64,000 nt of DNA from Adenanthera pavonina (Eukaryota; Streptophyta; Magnoliopsida; Fabales; Fabaceae), in the NCBI GenBank assembly GCA_026686845.1, contig JAIVEN010000023.1, positions 12,232,001 to 12,296,000 of the forward strand, in the 5' to 3' direction. Within the stretch, counting starts at the first letter, position 1. The number at the start of each line of letters is the position of its first letter. This document shows positions 10,658-22,735 of this stretch, one piece after another. A program made the position numbers and the translations under genes. The notes below the pieces were generated by a model, which saw only the letters and a list, made by a program, of their open reading frames with translations, did not search any database and was not told the origin of the DNA.

Positions 10658-12382
10658 CTACCAATAGTCCCCACACGAACAAGCTCCTTCACTAAAATGG
10701 TGAAATCGATTTGCATCTCGAACAATAATGGTCCTTCCCTTTACAGAAGAGACCATCTTTATAAACGTATGACAATCACCACAGACCCTTAGATTTTTGG
10801 ACATCATAATGGGATCTCCCTCAGGAGTGGCAATAAGGCCAAATGCAATAGCCAACTTTTCACTATGAGTATACAACATCCCTACCTTAACTTCTTCCTC
10901 AACATCATGCAAAACAAAATTGGTATCAGGTATATAACCAGCCATCTCTAACTTCTTAATCAAACTGATCAACATTCCATTGATCTCCTTCCACCGGGGA
11001 TGAGATCTCTCACCAACACTGAACTGATAGGTTTTGTTATTCACTTCAATCCAAGTCCACCCAGGAGCTTTCTTCAGCCTCCTTTGGGTCATCAGAGCCC
11101 TAATCTTTGCCACGTTTTCCCACTTACCGGCTTTTGCATAAATATTAGATAGCAGCACATAATGCCCTGGATCTTGGGGCTGTAGGTCGAGAAGAGAATT
11201 GGCTGCCTTTTCTGCCAACTCCATGTTCCCATGAATTCTACATGCGCCAAGCAAAGCACTCCACAGTCCCTCATTTTTTTCTGAAGTCATGTTCTCAATC
11301 AATGCCATCGCCTCATCGACTTTTCCAGCACGGCCTAAGAGGTCAACCATACAGGTATAGTGTTTGACATCAGGTCTCACACCATACTCTTCCCACATCA
11401 AATTGAAAAAATTACGACCCTCTTCAATAAGTCCTGCATGGCTACAAGCATACAAGAGAGACACAAAGGTGACCCTATTAGGTAATATCCCACTGCCCAA
11501 CATCATATGAAATAAATCAAGGGCTGCTTTGCCATGCCCATGATACCCATAAGCTGCAATCATGGCACTCCATGAAATAACGTTCTTTTCTTTCATTCTA
11601 TCAAATATCTCTCTTGCAGACTCAACACTCCCGCACTTGGCATACATGTCTATCATTGCTGTCCCTAAGATCACATCGAAGGAAAATTTGTTTCTGTTAA
11701 TATATTCATGAAGATATCTAGCCCTGTGCATAGCCCCTAATTTTGCACAGGCATTGACAATAGTCACCACAGCAACCTTGTCCGGAACAACACCTTCTTC
11801 CATCATCCGATCAAATAGAACAAATGACTCATACGCATTTTTGCATTCAGCATAGGCGCCAATCATTACTGTCCATGTTACAAGGTCCTTATGGAGCATT
11901 TTTTCGAACAGTTGATGAGCATCTCCAATCACCGAGCACTTAGCATACATGTCCACAAGGGACGCGCAGACAATTTGATCTAAATGCAATCCCAACTTCA
12001 AAACAATGTCGTGGATTGCTCGGCCCATTTCAAGGTCCTTTCTATCCCTACAAGTTCTTATTACAAAAGGCAATGTATAACTATCAAGTCGGACTCCGTT
12101 TCTTATAACCTCCCTAAAGGTCGCATAACAATTAGCATAGTCACCAACCTTAGTAAACCCACCAACCATCACACTCCATGATTTCGGGTCTCTTATCCTC
12201 ATTTCACCAAACAGAGCATAAGCATCATCCATAGCCTTATGGTAGGCATATATGTAAAGAAGCTTGTTTGCGACGACAAGGTCTGCAAATGCTCCGTTGA
12301 CGACCACATGGGCATGAACTTGTCTAATCTCAAAGACATTTCTGCATCTCAAGAGAAGAGCAATATAAGATTTAGGGTCCAT
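10658..12382 (-). CDS. PPR protein, PLS class with E and DYW domains (organellar RNA editing factor)
   Basis: A single intronless frame of 574 aa, as usual for plant PPR genes. PLS-type PPR repeats run from the N-terminus (VHAHVVVNGAFADLVVANKL...) to about residue 420, with typical phrases such as LVDMYAKCSVIGDA, ISWSAMIAAYGYHG and HYTCMVDLLGRAGKVDEA. An E/E+ region (APGWTWIEV...) follows, then a DYW deaminase. The deaminase has the HSEKLAIAFGLI zinc/Glu motif, the CGDCH motif, a C-terminal CSC pair and the final tripeptide DYW. These proteins bind an organellar transcript and deaminate C to U. The target transcript cannot be read from sequence by eye. No obvious transit peptide precedes the first repeat, so the mitochondrion/plastid choice is open and the annotated start could be short. 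A truncated copy of its 5' end lies at about 45.33-45.77 kb. Confidence 0.95.
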   Translation of the reverse strand: MDPKSYIALLLRCRNVFEIRQVHAHVVVNGAFADLVVANKLLYIYAYHKAMDDAYALFGEMRIRDPKSWSVMVGGFTKVGDYANCYATFREVIRNGVRLDSYTLPFVIRTCRDRKDLEMGRAIHDIVLKLGLHLDQIVCASLVDMYAKCSVIGDAHQLFEKMLHKDLVTWTVMIGAYAECKNAYESFVLFDRMMEEGVVPDKVAVVTIVNACAKLGAMHRARYLHEYINRNKFSFDVILGTAMIDMYAKCGSVESAREIFDRMKEKNVISWSAMIAAYGYHGHGKAALDLFHMMLGSGILPNRVTFVSLLYACSHAGLIEEGRNFFNLMWEEYGVRPDVKHYTCMVDLLGRAGKVDEAMALIENMTSEKNEGLWSALLGACRIHGNMELAEKAANSLLDLQPQDPGHYVLLSNIYAKAGKWENVAKIRALMTQRRLKKAPGWTWIEVNNKTYQFSVGERSHPRWKEINGMLISLIKKLEMAGYIPDTNFVLHDVEEEVKVGMLYTHSEKLAIAFGLIATPEGDPIMMSKNLRVCGDCHTFIKMVSSVKGRTIIVRDANRFHHFSEGACSCGDYW

Positions 12383-13367
12383 CGTGCTAGGAATGCAGGA
12401 GCTGCTTCTGATAGCTATTACATTCTTCTTCTTCTTCTTCTACAAAAGCATCACAATCACATACAGCGCTGGACAACACGTATAATTGAGATTCGTTGGA
12501 CCAGCGCCTTCTTTATTTTAGCGCTCTCTGTATCTGGGACCCAACTTGTGCGGGCTGTATTGTTGGCTCATTCTGATTGGATGAAATGAAACAAACTGTT
12601 TGGCTCCTTTTTATGGTTAACAGTGAATGTAATACTCCCGATTCTTTTTAACGCTCACGTTTATGCTCTGTTTGGTATGTTAGAATTCAGAGGATAGAAA
12701 TGGAAACGGAATCAGATTCCTGGAATAAGTGGGTTTGGTAATCATGAAATTGGATTATCAGGAAATTAAATTCAAGCAAAATGCCATGAATCTAATTTCT
12801 TGTCAGTCACGGTGAAATCCTATCAATTCCTGGGAATCTTTGAGATCTCTCTGCCTTTCACTCATTAGCCTTCGCAGACTCACCGCCGCGTGTGTGGCTG
12901 ACTATGGTGTTGTGGCCGACAGTGGCGTGTGACTGACCGACAGTGGTTTTGGTGCGACGGTGAAGGATTCTTTTTTTTTTTTTCCCCTTCTCAACTCAAG
13001 GACAGTTTGATCATTTTATATTTTAATTATATATATCAAATAAAAACAAAAAATTTGTTTGTATCTGGATCTCGCTTTTGAATTTTAATATAATATTAAT
13101 TATTATTATTCAATTATATTCTTATATTTTTAAAAAATAAAAAATAATATTATTTTTTATTTATTCCTTTATGAAAAAGGATAAGAAATTTAAAAGAAAT
13201 TATAATATATTAAATCTTCTTCTTAATTTTTATGCTTAAACATTTAAACAAGGTGTAAGTAACTACTGCCTGGCACGTTTAACATCGATCATTGCCACGA
13301 TGTCGTTTTTGAGCTAGCTTCCTGCTTTCTGGGACGAAGGTTTCTGTGAACCTGAAGCGAGTAAAAG
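12383..13367. promoter_or_regulatory. Divergent intergenic region (PPR gene / hydrolase gene)
   Basis: This 985-bp stretch must hold both promoters. It starts with the PPR 5' UTR, which has a CTT-repeat at about 12421-12440. Much of the middle is a probable MITE (next entry). No unambiguous TATA box was seen for either gene. Confidence 0.5.
12658..13245. mobile_element. Probable hAT-like MITE in the divergent promoter
   Basis: The left edge (GCTCTGTTTGGTATG) and the right edge reversed (CACCTTGTTTAAATG) are loosely alike. The interior is AT-rich and non-coding after about 13000. The ends and the absence of a clear target duplication make this tentative. Confidence 0.4.
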
Positions 13368-16300
13368 ATGGTAACGGCTCTTAGAAACGGAAGGGCCTCA
13401 CAAATCCTGACACGCTTCCTCTATTCGCCGATTCGTCATCTCGGGAGCACAAGCTCACTCGAAACCGTAGCCTTCGAAGAAGTGAGAGCTCATCCTGATC
13501 AACCTTACACTTCAACCGCTGTCATCATCCATGGCTTCTTGGGATCTGGTAGAAATTGGAGATCTTTCTCCCGCAATCTCGTCGCCGCTCTCTCCAATTC
13601 CTCTCCTTCTTCAAGTATTCATTTCTGCAACTCCTCTCATTTTACTTTTAACCATCCAATTACTTTTTTTCCCCTTTAAAGTCTCAATTATCTTCTTAAT
13701 TGTCTGTAGATTGGAGGACGGTGCTATTGGATATGAGGAATCATGGAAAATCGGCGGACAGAAAACTTAATCCACCTCATACTTTGGATAATGCGGCCAA
13801 AGATTTGGCCGATTTAGTAAAGGCCGAAGGCTGGCCTTGGCCTGAAGTTGTTATCGGCCACTCCATGGGTGGGAAGGTCGTTATGCAATATGCAGAGAGC
13901 TGTAGCCGAGGTGACTATGGTGATACTGCTTCGTTGCCAAAACAGGTTTTTCTTATACACTTCTTTTTCTTGTATTCTTTTAATTATGTGTGGTTTCGTT
14001 GTTAAAGAAAATAAAAATATACATCCATACGTGAATTCTATGTTCTGGTTGAATGCCTCTATTGAATGTTATTTCATTTTGAACTCAAGATTGTAACTTT
14101 TCTTCCTTTACTGGCTGAAATTTGAGTATTTAACTTCTATTTAATTGTCTATGAGGTCATAGAGGATGTGGTGCTTGGCTTTGCACTCATGGAATTTTTT
14201 CCTCCAATTTTGGACATTTCCTAACCCACGGTTTATACTTGAAAGAGAAGCATAAATTGTTGTGGCTACCCTATAACTCTGTTTGTAAGGCTTGAATAGT
14301 ATGTAATCAGACAATTTTATAAAAAATTGTACTTAATTGCTTTATAAATAACTAGCGGAACATATCTGGGGAAAAAAGGAAAATTTCTTTGATTGAACTG
14401 AGAAACTTATAGTATTTAAGATAATTAAAATAGAGGGACTAAAATTCTAATTAAATCTATAGTTACTCAAGGGAGATTATAAATCAAATGATAAATAGGG
14501 ATCTGACCCTGTCATTGATATATTATTAACATAACCCTTTTGACATAATATTTGAATGGAAGAAAATTAGAGGGCGAATTTGATGCATGCCTCTCTCTTT
14601 CTCTCTCTCTCTCTCTATATATATATATGCATGCATGTATGTATGTAATTGTGGGTATTGGGTGTATGTGTGCTCGTGAATATTCTACACCAGTATAATT
14701 AAATAGATAATTTATCACGGTATTCCCTCATGCTCGCAACGCTTGTAAAATTTGTATTGTAGAGACCATTGATTGACAAAAATTAGTATTCTTTTCTGTA
14801 ACAGCTGATCAAGATAGTTTAACCAATACATACTGGTTACAAGACAAGACACAGCATGCTCGTTGGGTTTGACCTTTTTTCACTTGCTTACAGTCATAGA
14901 TATCTATGCAAACAGCAGATATCAGGCATCCCATGTCTTTTCATGAATGGATATGAACAAAATTGATGTACTTCTAGAACGGGAAATAAATAATTAAGCC
15001 CACCTTCATTTTCCTTTCCTTTTCTCCAGTTTGTATCCCATTGTATTTGTATATCTCTTTTTTTCTTTTTTCTACATTAGTAGTATGTGCCCAACCCAAT
15101 GTCCTTCCTGTGTTACTACATTTGTTGTGTGGACTTGCTTCCTTTCGCATAATTGCATAGATTTTCGTAATTGGACACTGCAGTTTCAGTATATTGAATG
15201 AGGATTTTTCCCTTTTTTTCCCTGATAAGAGCAGCTCTGGGTTTTGGATGCTGTTCCTGGAGAAGTGAACCCTGAAAACAGCCATGAAGAAGCTCGGGAT
15301 GTTTTATGGACCTTGCAAAGTTTACCAGCAGAAATCCCATCTCGGAAGTGAGACTCTATTTCTGAACATTTCCTCTTCCATGATTGTTTTAGTTTGTTAA
15401 TAGGCCGGTGCTTACCTTTATGGTATAAGGTGGAGATGCAGTTTTAGCATAGAGCTGCATCCTGCTATGATGTAGTTTTATCTACTGGAATTTGTAAGGA
15501 GTTGAAAAAACAGAACATGATAAACAGAATTTCTGAAGTTGGATTATTTGAACACCTTCCAAGAAGTTATAGACACCTTAAAAGATAATTGTTCATGTGC
15601 TTTTACTTTCCTGTATAGGATCTATTTACCAGTCATTAGTAAAGTTTTGTTGCAGTCTAGACTGTGCATTTGGTTACCAGTGGACTTGATATAGTCAACA
15701 TGTGCTTGCCAAATGCCAAATGCTTTTAGTGAAATGTTTTGAATTTATATCAAGAAAAAAAATAGACATTGTATGTTCTTTCTTCAAATGATGTCATAAT
15801 CTGATAGTTTGTCTTCAATTGATGTCTGGTTGAAATCACTGTGCTTTATGATATCCCTTTTCTGCAATAATTATTGAAAAACATATCATGATACATAAAT
15901 CTGTGGTTTGCCTTTTAATCTGTTATTGCTTCTGGTTTCAGGTGGCTTGTGAGTCATCTGATGGGACTTGGTTACTCCAAGTCATTGTCAGAATGGATAG
16001 GGACCAATCTCAAGAAAGTTGGTGACCATGAGACATGGGCATTTGATCTTGAAGGTGCCAAGGAGATGTTCGATTCTTACTGGTAAAACGGATTGGCTTT
16101 CTGTTCGAATAGACATAAATTATTTTTTTTTTAAAAAAAAAGGCAGCCAAAAATTGCTATTTGTTCTCTTTACCTTCTTTTTTTTTTTTAAAAAAAGTTT
16201 TTATATTATATATTCTTCCTCGAGGATGGGTTTCAATCCTGAATGTAAAATGTGTAGGGAGAAGTCCTATTGGAATCTGTTGGAGAACCCTCCTAAAGGT

Positions 16301-16507
16301 ATGGAGATAGTGATTTTGCGTGCCGAGAATAGCGACAGATGGGACCAAGATGTGATTCAGAGAATTCAGAAACTTACCAGTCGAGGAGAAAATGATTCTT
16401 TTGGAAAGGTTTCCCTCTATGTTCTTCCAAATGCAGGCCATTGGGTTCATGTGGACAACCCAAAGGGACTTCTGGAGATTGTGGCTCCCAAAATAGCATC
16501 CCTTTAG
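13368..16507 (+). CDS. Alpha/beta hydrolase, ABHD11-type (5 exons)
   Basis: Exons: 13368-13614, 13710-13945, 15235-15347, 15942-16082, 16258-16507. All are GT-AG with compatible phases, giving 328 aa. The N-terminus is Arg/Ser-rich without acids for about 30 residues, consistent with a mitochondrial presequence. The oxyanion motif HGFLGSGRNW is at about residues 55-64. The nucleophile elbow GHSMGG has Ser134 and the catalytic His is His307 in NAGHWVHVD. The acid is probably in the AENSDRW segment. Human ABHD11 is a mitochondrial serine hydrolase linked to the 2-oxoglutarate dehydrogenase complex. The role of the plant homologue is inferred, and its substrate is not known to me. The last intron contains poly-T/poly-A runs that keep a short frame open, but the splice pair at 16083/16257 restores the conserved SYW.KSYW.LLE.PPKG block. 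Confidence 0.9.
14590..14646. repeat. Compound microsatellite (CT)n(TA)n(TGCA/TGTA)n
   Basis: CT repeats from 14590, TA repeats from about 14616, then GCATGCATGTATGTATGTA. It lies inside intron 2 of the hydrolase gene. Confidence 0.85.
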
Positions 16508-17071
16508 CATTCTGTTTAAGGCACTAGTTAAGCAACCATTGAAAACTAGAAGGTCTTCCAAATCCCATTTTCGGTCTCATTGGTGGGAATCACTTCGTTG
16601 CCAAGGGATGCAGAATCCCTTGAGGTAAACTTCAAGTTCTGTCAAATTGGGTTTGAATGACAAAAAAATATTATAATAATCTTGTTCTTCATTGCTTTGC
16701 TTGTACCTTGAAATGCTGGTTAGCAACTTGTCGAATTAGAAACTACTTGTTTTTTACGATAATATGAGAAACATGTAGGTAGTTGATGTTGAAGACAATT
16801 TTTCGGGGTAGAATCAATAGATGCCTATCTGGAATATGAATTTATGATAATAAAAGATTTTTTTAAATTTCTCTGTTCTTGTGTTCTTTTACTACTTGAC
16901 GCACTTACCATTTATGAGAATAAAAATATTCCATGAAATCAAAGCCCACTAGCAGTCCAACAAGACAAGCGTGAAGGCCTACAAAATCCAAGTATGAAAC
17001 TAAAATCGGGATTTCCTCCTCATCTGCTTTAAAAACAAATTCGATGCGGCACAGAGGGATTAAAGGCAGCG
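16508..17071. other. Hydrolase 3' UTR and intergenic sequence
   Basis: The first part is presumably 3' UTR. No other gene was recognised. Confidence 0.4.
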
Positions 17072-17592
17072 TTACAAATATTTGTTCAAACCCTGACCGG
17101 GAAGACCACAATTCTTGAAGACCAAAGCAGTGACACTATTGATTTGAATCTCTTGGAAATATACATGCTTCGGGAATCAAGTGGAGATGAGCTTTACTTC
17201 TATTCATATGGATTTTGCGAATGTAGATTTTTTTTTTTCCTCTCTATTTTTTGTCTACTTCATTATTTGAATTCTTTCGAAGAATTTTAATTTGTGATAT
17301 TATTGACAATGTTAAGGTTAAAAAATTTGGATAAGATATTCATAGTATTTTAAATTCCTCAGGAATATGTCTGTTTCAATCGAACCCACAAAATTTAACT
17401 GAATTTTACTCACCTGAAGCTTGAGCTATGAGTGCATTTTCATTTCAGGCAGAAACTAAATGGATTCAGATTGGCAAATACAAATGAAATTTTATTTTCC
17501 ATTCCGAAACAGCAGTGCTTGATATTCGCCGGGAAGCATCTTGAAGATGGCCGAACCCTAGTCCTTACCTTATAACACATTCAAAAGGGTCC
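17072..17592 (+). pseudogene. Ubiquitin pseudogene in two pieces
   Basis: 17072-17160 translates as a ubiquitin N-terminus (QIFVQTLTGKTTILED, then SSDTID), but with TTA where ATG is expected and changes at otherwise invariant positions. After about 340 bp of AT-rich sequence, 17501-17592 resumes with the ubiquitin second half (PKQQCLIFAGKHLEDGRTL), followed by an in-frame TAA and then HIQKG. The central alpha-helix segment (usually NVKAKIQDKEG) is missing. Ubiquitin is among the most conserved eukaryotic proteins, so substitutions, start loss, interruption and a stop together show a dead copy. The middle stretch could be an insertion or an old intron. Confidence 0.8.
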
Positions 17593-18873
17593 GTAATTAA
17601 ATTTACACCTATTTTCATAACCTCTTTTTAAACTAAACCTGTACTATCTTAATTATTTTCCATTGTTCATTGAAGCTGATGAAATAAACAACTAGAGATA
17701 AATAATGAAATATGATATGCCAATTTCCATGGATACAACTTCTTCTGTGATGTGAACTAATGCTGATGACTTTAGGGGAGGGGGTGTGGAGGTCCATGCA
17801 ATCAAATGATCGTATGGTGCGACTCATGACGTAGCCAATATGAGAGATGGACTACACTAAACACAGGGAAATTAAAATTATAAATTAATAAAACATATGG
17901 ACGCAAATGACACAAGACAAGTAGCGATTACATGGCTCCCACTAATAATAATAATACAGTCAAAATTCTTTTTTTTTTTTTATAATGAAAGTGAAAAATC
18001 TTTATATAATAGACAAACACACACACAAAGTAAACAAATGGAATGATGAAATGTTATAATGTCATAATTATAGCCCCAAGTGGCTCTAAACCTCTAATTA
18101 GAAATATTTATTCGTCCTATGAATCACTCATACAATATTATTCTCGCGCGCGCACAAAGTAGACATTTTGCTTCATATGCGTGTGTGTTGTGTGTGAGAA
18201 TTACAAGGCTACCAAATTCAAACATTTTGCTTCAACTTTTTCATGTTAATTAATTTTGTTAAAAAAATTATCTTATTACAATTCATATTTAAAATGTATA
18301 AAATATTTGTGACATTAATATATTATTCTTTTGACCAAGTTATTTGGTGATTACTTCAGAAGGTGATTTGATTCCATCTGCGTTTGTAGCCTTCGAAAAA
18401 GACATAGAACTGATACATTGTATTCGTATCTTTAATTTTGCTTTAATTAGTCTTTTAGCTTAATTAGTGGACTATCAATTCGCAGTCCTCTTCACCCATC
18501 GCCAAAACACACAGCACAATTTTTTTTTTTTACCAACCAAAACAGAGAGCACAATTTCAGTCGACATTTTTTTCCTGTGCCTGTCTAATTAAAATCTATG
18601 ATCTTCTATCTTACATATAAGTAATTTTTAACTATCTCATATATATTAAAAAAATTATTAAACTCATTAATTTTTTTTCAAATTACATTTGTTTTCCAAA
18701 TTTACAAATAATTAAATATCATAAATTATATTATTTTTGTTCAACATATTTCATAAGTAGCATTCAGGAAAATTTTATTTAACAATTTAAATATGGCTTA
18801 TATTTTAATTCACTAAAATAATGATCCTGACATGATAATTAGAAATATTTAATTGTTTGTGCTCTGAATTGAA
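17593..18873. other. Intergenic, 3' of the dioxygenase
   Basis: AT-rich, with short CA and CGCG runs near 18015-18190. No gene recognised. Confidence 0.45.
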
Positions 18874-20631
18874 TCACTCTCGTACAATATTGTTATTTTC
18901 ATGCCCCATCTTAATCAGAAGTTTGTGAGGGAGAGACTTGGTATCAATCCCCTTGCTGTAAAAATTGTCGATAAATTCTTGCATGGTGAAATCTCTATAT
19001 AACGGTGGTTTCTCCGGCGACAGCAGCTCCAGCAGAGGCCCATAGGATCCATCCCCTTTCCATTTCCTCACATTCAAGAACATCACCACTGAAATTCTCG
19101 TCTCTTTCTCTGAATTCGCCAACACCCGATGTTGCACACTCGTGTACTCTCCATTCGATATTATCTACACACACATACCAAAAATAAAAACACATCAATT
19201 TCACAACATCATCTCATACATTTAATTATATATGCTTGTTCTAAACTACGTACAAGTAGAATCGTTATATATAACTAAAACCATACATATCAAACTAAAT
19301 AAATACTGCTCCTTCTCTCTTGCATTCTACTTCCATATTTATTATTATTATATATGTAATTTGACTAGCAACCAAAAGATTAATCTAGAGATCTCTAAAG
19401 GCATATGCATACTATTATACTCCCTTCAATTTATATTATAAAAAATTTTCAACTTATTTACTTCTTTTAAGAAAATTTAGTTACAAACCTTTAAACTTCT
19501 AAAAAGAATCCAACATAAGTCCTTATTAATTACTAAGTTCCACACTCTTTTTTTTCTAAATTATAAGACAAAAAAAAGTCATAAAAATAAAAAAGTAAAA
19601 TATTATAAAATATTAACATAACACCTTAAATTTGGAATCAACTACTTTTAGGAGTTATATCAAATTAAGTTGTAATACTTCTATGAAAGAACCAAATTAC
19701 CAAATTAATTATTCTTTTAAGTATAATTATCAACTTATTTAATATTATTTATATATTTATTCATTTAGTCAAGATCCTGCCGTCAGTGACTTTGTACCTG
19801 AAGCATGTCGCCGACGTTGATAATGAGAGCACCGGGGATGGGGTTGACAGGGACCCAGTGGGGGGCATGTTTGACCTGAAGCCCCGGCACCTGGTTTTGC
19901 AACAAGACCGTGAGGATGCCCGGGTCCGTATGCGGTGTTATCCCCATTGTCAGATCTGGCTGCGGGCAGTACGGGTAGCAGTGGCCCACCATCGCCCTGC
20001 TTTCCGAAAACGTAAGCTCCTTGAACTTCCCTCTCTCCAGCCCCAGCCCCTCGCTCAGCAATTCCATCACTGTCTCCGCCACCCCTGCAGCATGCGAGTC
20101 CCACGCAAGCATCTCTCTCCGGCATATCTCTGGCAGCTCCTCGGCCTTCGGGGCCTCCGGCGCCATCCATGCCTGCAGTGAATCGTGCCAGCTGGCGGCG
20201 TCGGTACGGTACAAGTCGTTATTGCTGGCGTACATGACGCCCCGTCCCTCTTCACGTTTATAGTAGTTGGCCTTGATGTGTTGGGGCAAGTCGTGAAAGG
20301 CTTTGATGGCGGCGATGGTTTCGTCGAGGACCGAAACGTCTACGCCATGGTTGATAACCTGGAAGAATCCCCACGTTTTTGCTGCTTCCTTGATCTGTTG
20401 GACGATTTCGGGTCGGTGGGTTTGAGAGGATACGTTAGAAAGGTCGATGACGGGGATGGCAGCGTCTGTGGGGCAACAGGAGTGGAGGTCGGAGAGGGTA
20501 TGAGGAGGGTGAACGAAGAAAGAAGGGATGGAAATGATGCCGGAGTCGGAGAGGCCCTTTACTCCGATCTTGGAGTTGTCGAAGTCCTTCACGGCCTTTG
20601 CTCGGTCGGAGTCGATACCCGTGGCCGCCAT
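18874..20631 (-). CDS. 2-oxoglutarate/Fe(II)-dependent dioxygenase, ACC-oxidase-homolog-1-like
   Basis: Two exons on the minus strand: 20631-19798 (278 codons) and 19164-18874, with a GT-AG intron in phase 0, giving 374 aa. The N-terminal DIOX_N domain contains IPVIDLS and WGFFQVINHGV. The 2OG-Fe(II) oxygenase core has the iron ligands His234 and Asp236 (HTDPGILTVLLQ) and His290 (SVQHRVLAN). The 2OG-binding pair Arg301-x-Ser303 is in RISVVMF. The phrases NDLYRTDAASWHDSLQ and LGLERGKFKEL mark the DOXC subfamily that includes tomato E8 and the ACC-oxidase-homolog proteins. True ACC oxidase is only distantly related, so ethylene synthesis is not implied. Members hydroxylate or demethylate specialised metabolites; the substrate here is unknown. 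Confidence 0.93.
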
Positions 20632-20709
20632 GTTTGATGACTTTGTTAATCGAAATGGGTGGACGATATTGTCTGGGACGCTTCGCGTTGTGGTAGCAAA
20701 TGATAATCA

Positions 20710-20717
20710 TATTTATA
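20710..20717 (-). promoter_or_regulatory. TATA box of the dioxygenase gene
   Basis: On the minus strand this reads TATAAATA, 79 bp before the start codon at 20631, a usual distance for a plant gene with a short 5' UTR. Confidence 0.6.
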
Positions 20718-20883
20718 TGCGAAATGCGTTCTGGTTTCTTGGCTTCTTTTGTCCCAGGCTCTCTCATTATAAAATAATAAACAGTGAGTATTATAATAAT
20801 AAAAAAATTACCGGTATATAATAGTTTTGAAAGTATTTACTAAAATATAAGAATTTTATAAAATGTAATATGATGATCCATCT

Positions 20884-22325
20884 TTTTTTGTGCATATGAA
20901 AAAGAAGTTGTAGCAGCTAATTATGATTTGATTTATTTAAAAATAAAAAAATGTATTTTGCATAAAACAAATTGTGCTTTATTTAAAAATATAAAAAACT
21001 CAAAAACAAATCGTCGCACGCTATTATGATTTGTATTTTTTAAAAAATAAAGAATTTCTGGCCACATGACAGACTTTATTAAAGAATAATAAAGTTAAGT
21101 AATAATAATCATAATATTTTCTCAGATATAATTTATAAAGAAAAAAAATCTACTTCATAAATATTAAGAAAAAAAGTTTAAGTTAGATAAAAATAATTAA
21201 TTTATCTCATATTTTTAATTTCTTTTAAAATTATCCCTATTTAATTAATTTCTCTCTCAATTCTTTTTAAAGATCAATTTCTTTCAAAGATGCATATGAT
21301 GACTCTCAATAGTGTTAATAAAAAAAATACCAAAATTTGAAAGATTTCTCAATTGAGCAAGATGCAACAAATAAAAAAAGAAAAAACCTAATACTATAAC
21401 TTTGAAAAATTTTATCAAAATATTATATTTAAAATTATAATGTCATATAACATTTTGTATTGTTGATTCATCTTGAGGTAAAATAATACAAATCGTAAGG
21501 TTATACTCCTTTCGGTTCTATTTATAAGAGAAAATTTTGCCTTTTGATAATCTTATTTATAAGAGAAAAAAAGAAAGTTAATATTGTATTAATTTATTTT
21601 TATCAAAATTACCCATTTTTTATTAACACTATTGAGAGCCATGAGATATACTCCTTCTAATTCTTAATATAAGACTATTTTAACCGAATCATGCAAATTA
21701 AGAATAAAAGTTAAAACTAATCAACTACCTTAATTTCTTCAAAAATTTCAATATTTTTCCAAATCTATCCTTATTTAATCTCTCTCTCTTTTTCTCTTTG
21801 AATACATTAAATAGGGATATTTTTTAAAAATATATTAAAAATATATAATAAATACTACCTTGTATATTGTAAAGGGTCTTATATTCAATATCAGAATAAA
21901 ATACCCTATATATAGGACCGGAATGAGTATCTTTGAAAGGAATTGAGAGAGAGATTAATTAAGTAGAAATAATTTTGAAATAAATTGAAAATGTGAGACA
22001 AATTAACTATTTTTATCTAATTTCAATTTTTTTTCTTAATACTTATGGAATAATTTTTTTCTTTTATAAATAAGACTAAAAAGAGTATTATGATTATTAT
22101 TACTTAAATTTATTATTCTTTGATAAAGACTGGCATGTGGGCGGACTTTTTTTATTTTTAAAATAATACAAATCATAATAACGTCATATGATTTGTTTTT
22201 GAGTTTTTTTTTTAATTTTAAACAAAGAAAATCATAACAAAATTGATTCATGCAAAATAAATTTTTAAATAAATCAAATCATAATTGGTTGTTACCACTT
22301 TTTCTTCGTATGCATGGGGAAAAAA
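20884..22325. repeat. Long inverted repeat (~1.4 kb) upstream of the dioxygenase
   Basis: The left arm, about 20884-21330, begins TTTTTTTGTGCATATGAAAAAGAAG. It is complementary to a right arm made of two blocks, about 21615-21648 and 21930-22325, ending with the mirror of the left start (CTTTTTCTTCGTATGCAT). The two right-arm blocks are separated by a Stowaway MITE. The spacer is about 285 bp. Arms are similar but not identical, with many substitutions and small indels. It could be a fold-back transposon, or could give a double-stranded transcript if read through. Confidence 0.8.
21651..21927. mobile_element. Stowaway-like MITE nested in the inverted repeat
   Basis: It starts CTCCTTCTAATTCTTAATATAAG and ends CTATATATAGGACCGGAATGAG, flanked by TA on both sides (21649-21650 and 21928-21929). 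It closely resembles the copies at 50920-51184 and 50292-50822. Confidence 0.8.
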
Positions 22326-22514
22326 ATGCTGACTACTATACAAATTTAATTATAATCAGTACTCGCGAATTTTTTTTCTTTTAAAGTACATATAAAAAGA
22401 TGAAGTATAACTGTATAAGGCTCTTCGAAATAGTTAAATTTTAATTTTGACGTACATATTTTTTAAATACAGCATAAATGATCTCTTAGACTCTTATATA
22501 AAAATAGAAATAAA

Positions 22515-22735
22515 AAAAATTACGTGTCCATTAAATTAAAAATAATGTATAAAAACTAAAGCCACGTGACATTATATCTTTGTCATTTCCCTCAAATTTT
22601 CCCTTTCAACGCTCATCATAGTCACATAAATTTTAGATATTATTTTAATTATTTTAATTTTCTCTTGAAAAAGAATAAAATATGAAATCGTATGAAAAAA
22701 ATTCTAACCTCAGAAAGGATTTTTTTTTCACTTGA
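22515..22735. repeat. Direct repeat copy 1
   Basis: Contains GCCACGTGACATTATATCTTTGTCATTTCCC and CACATAAATTTTAGATATTATTT-like sequence, found again with small differences at 24025-24235. Confidence 0.7.

Noticed and set aside
16019..16257. A continuous frame joining the fourth and fifth hydrolase exons through poly-T/poly-A runs.
   Set aside because: The segment codes for lysine/phenylalanine runs, and the GT-AG pair at 16083/16257 restores the conserved family sequence.
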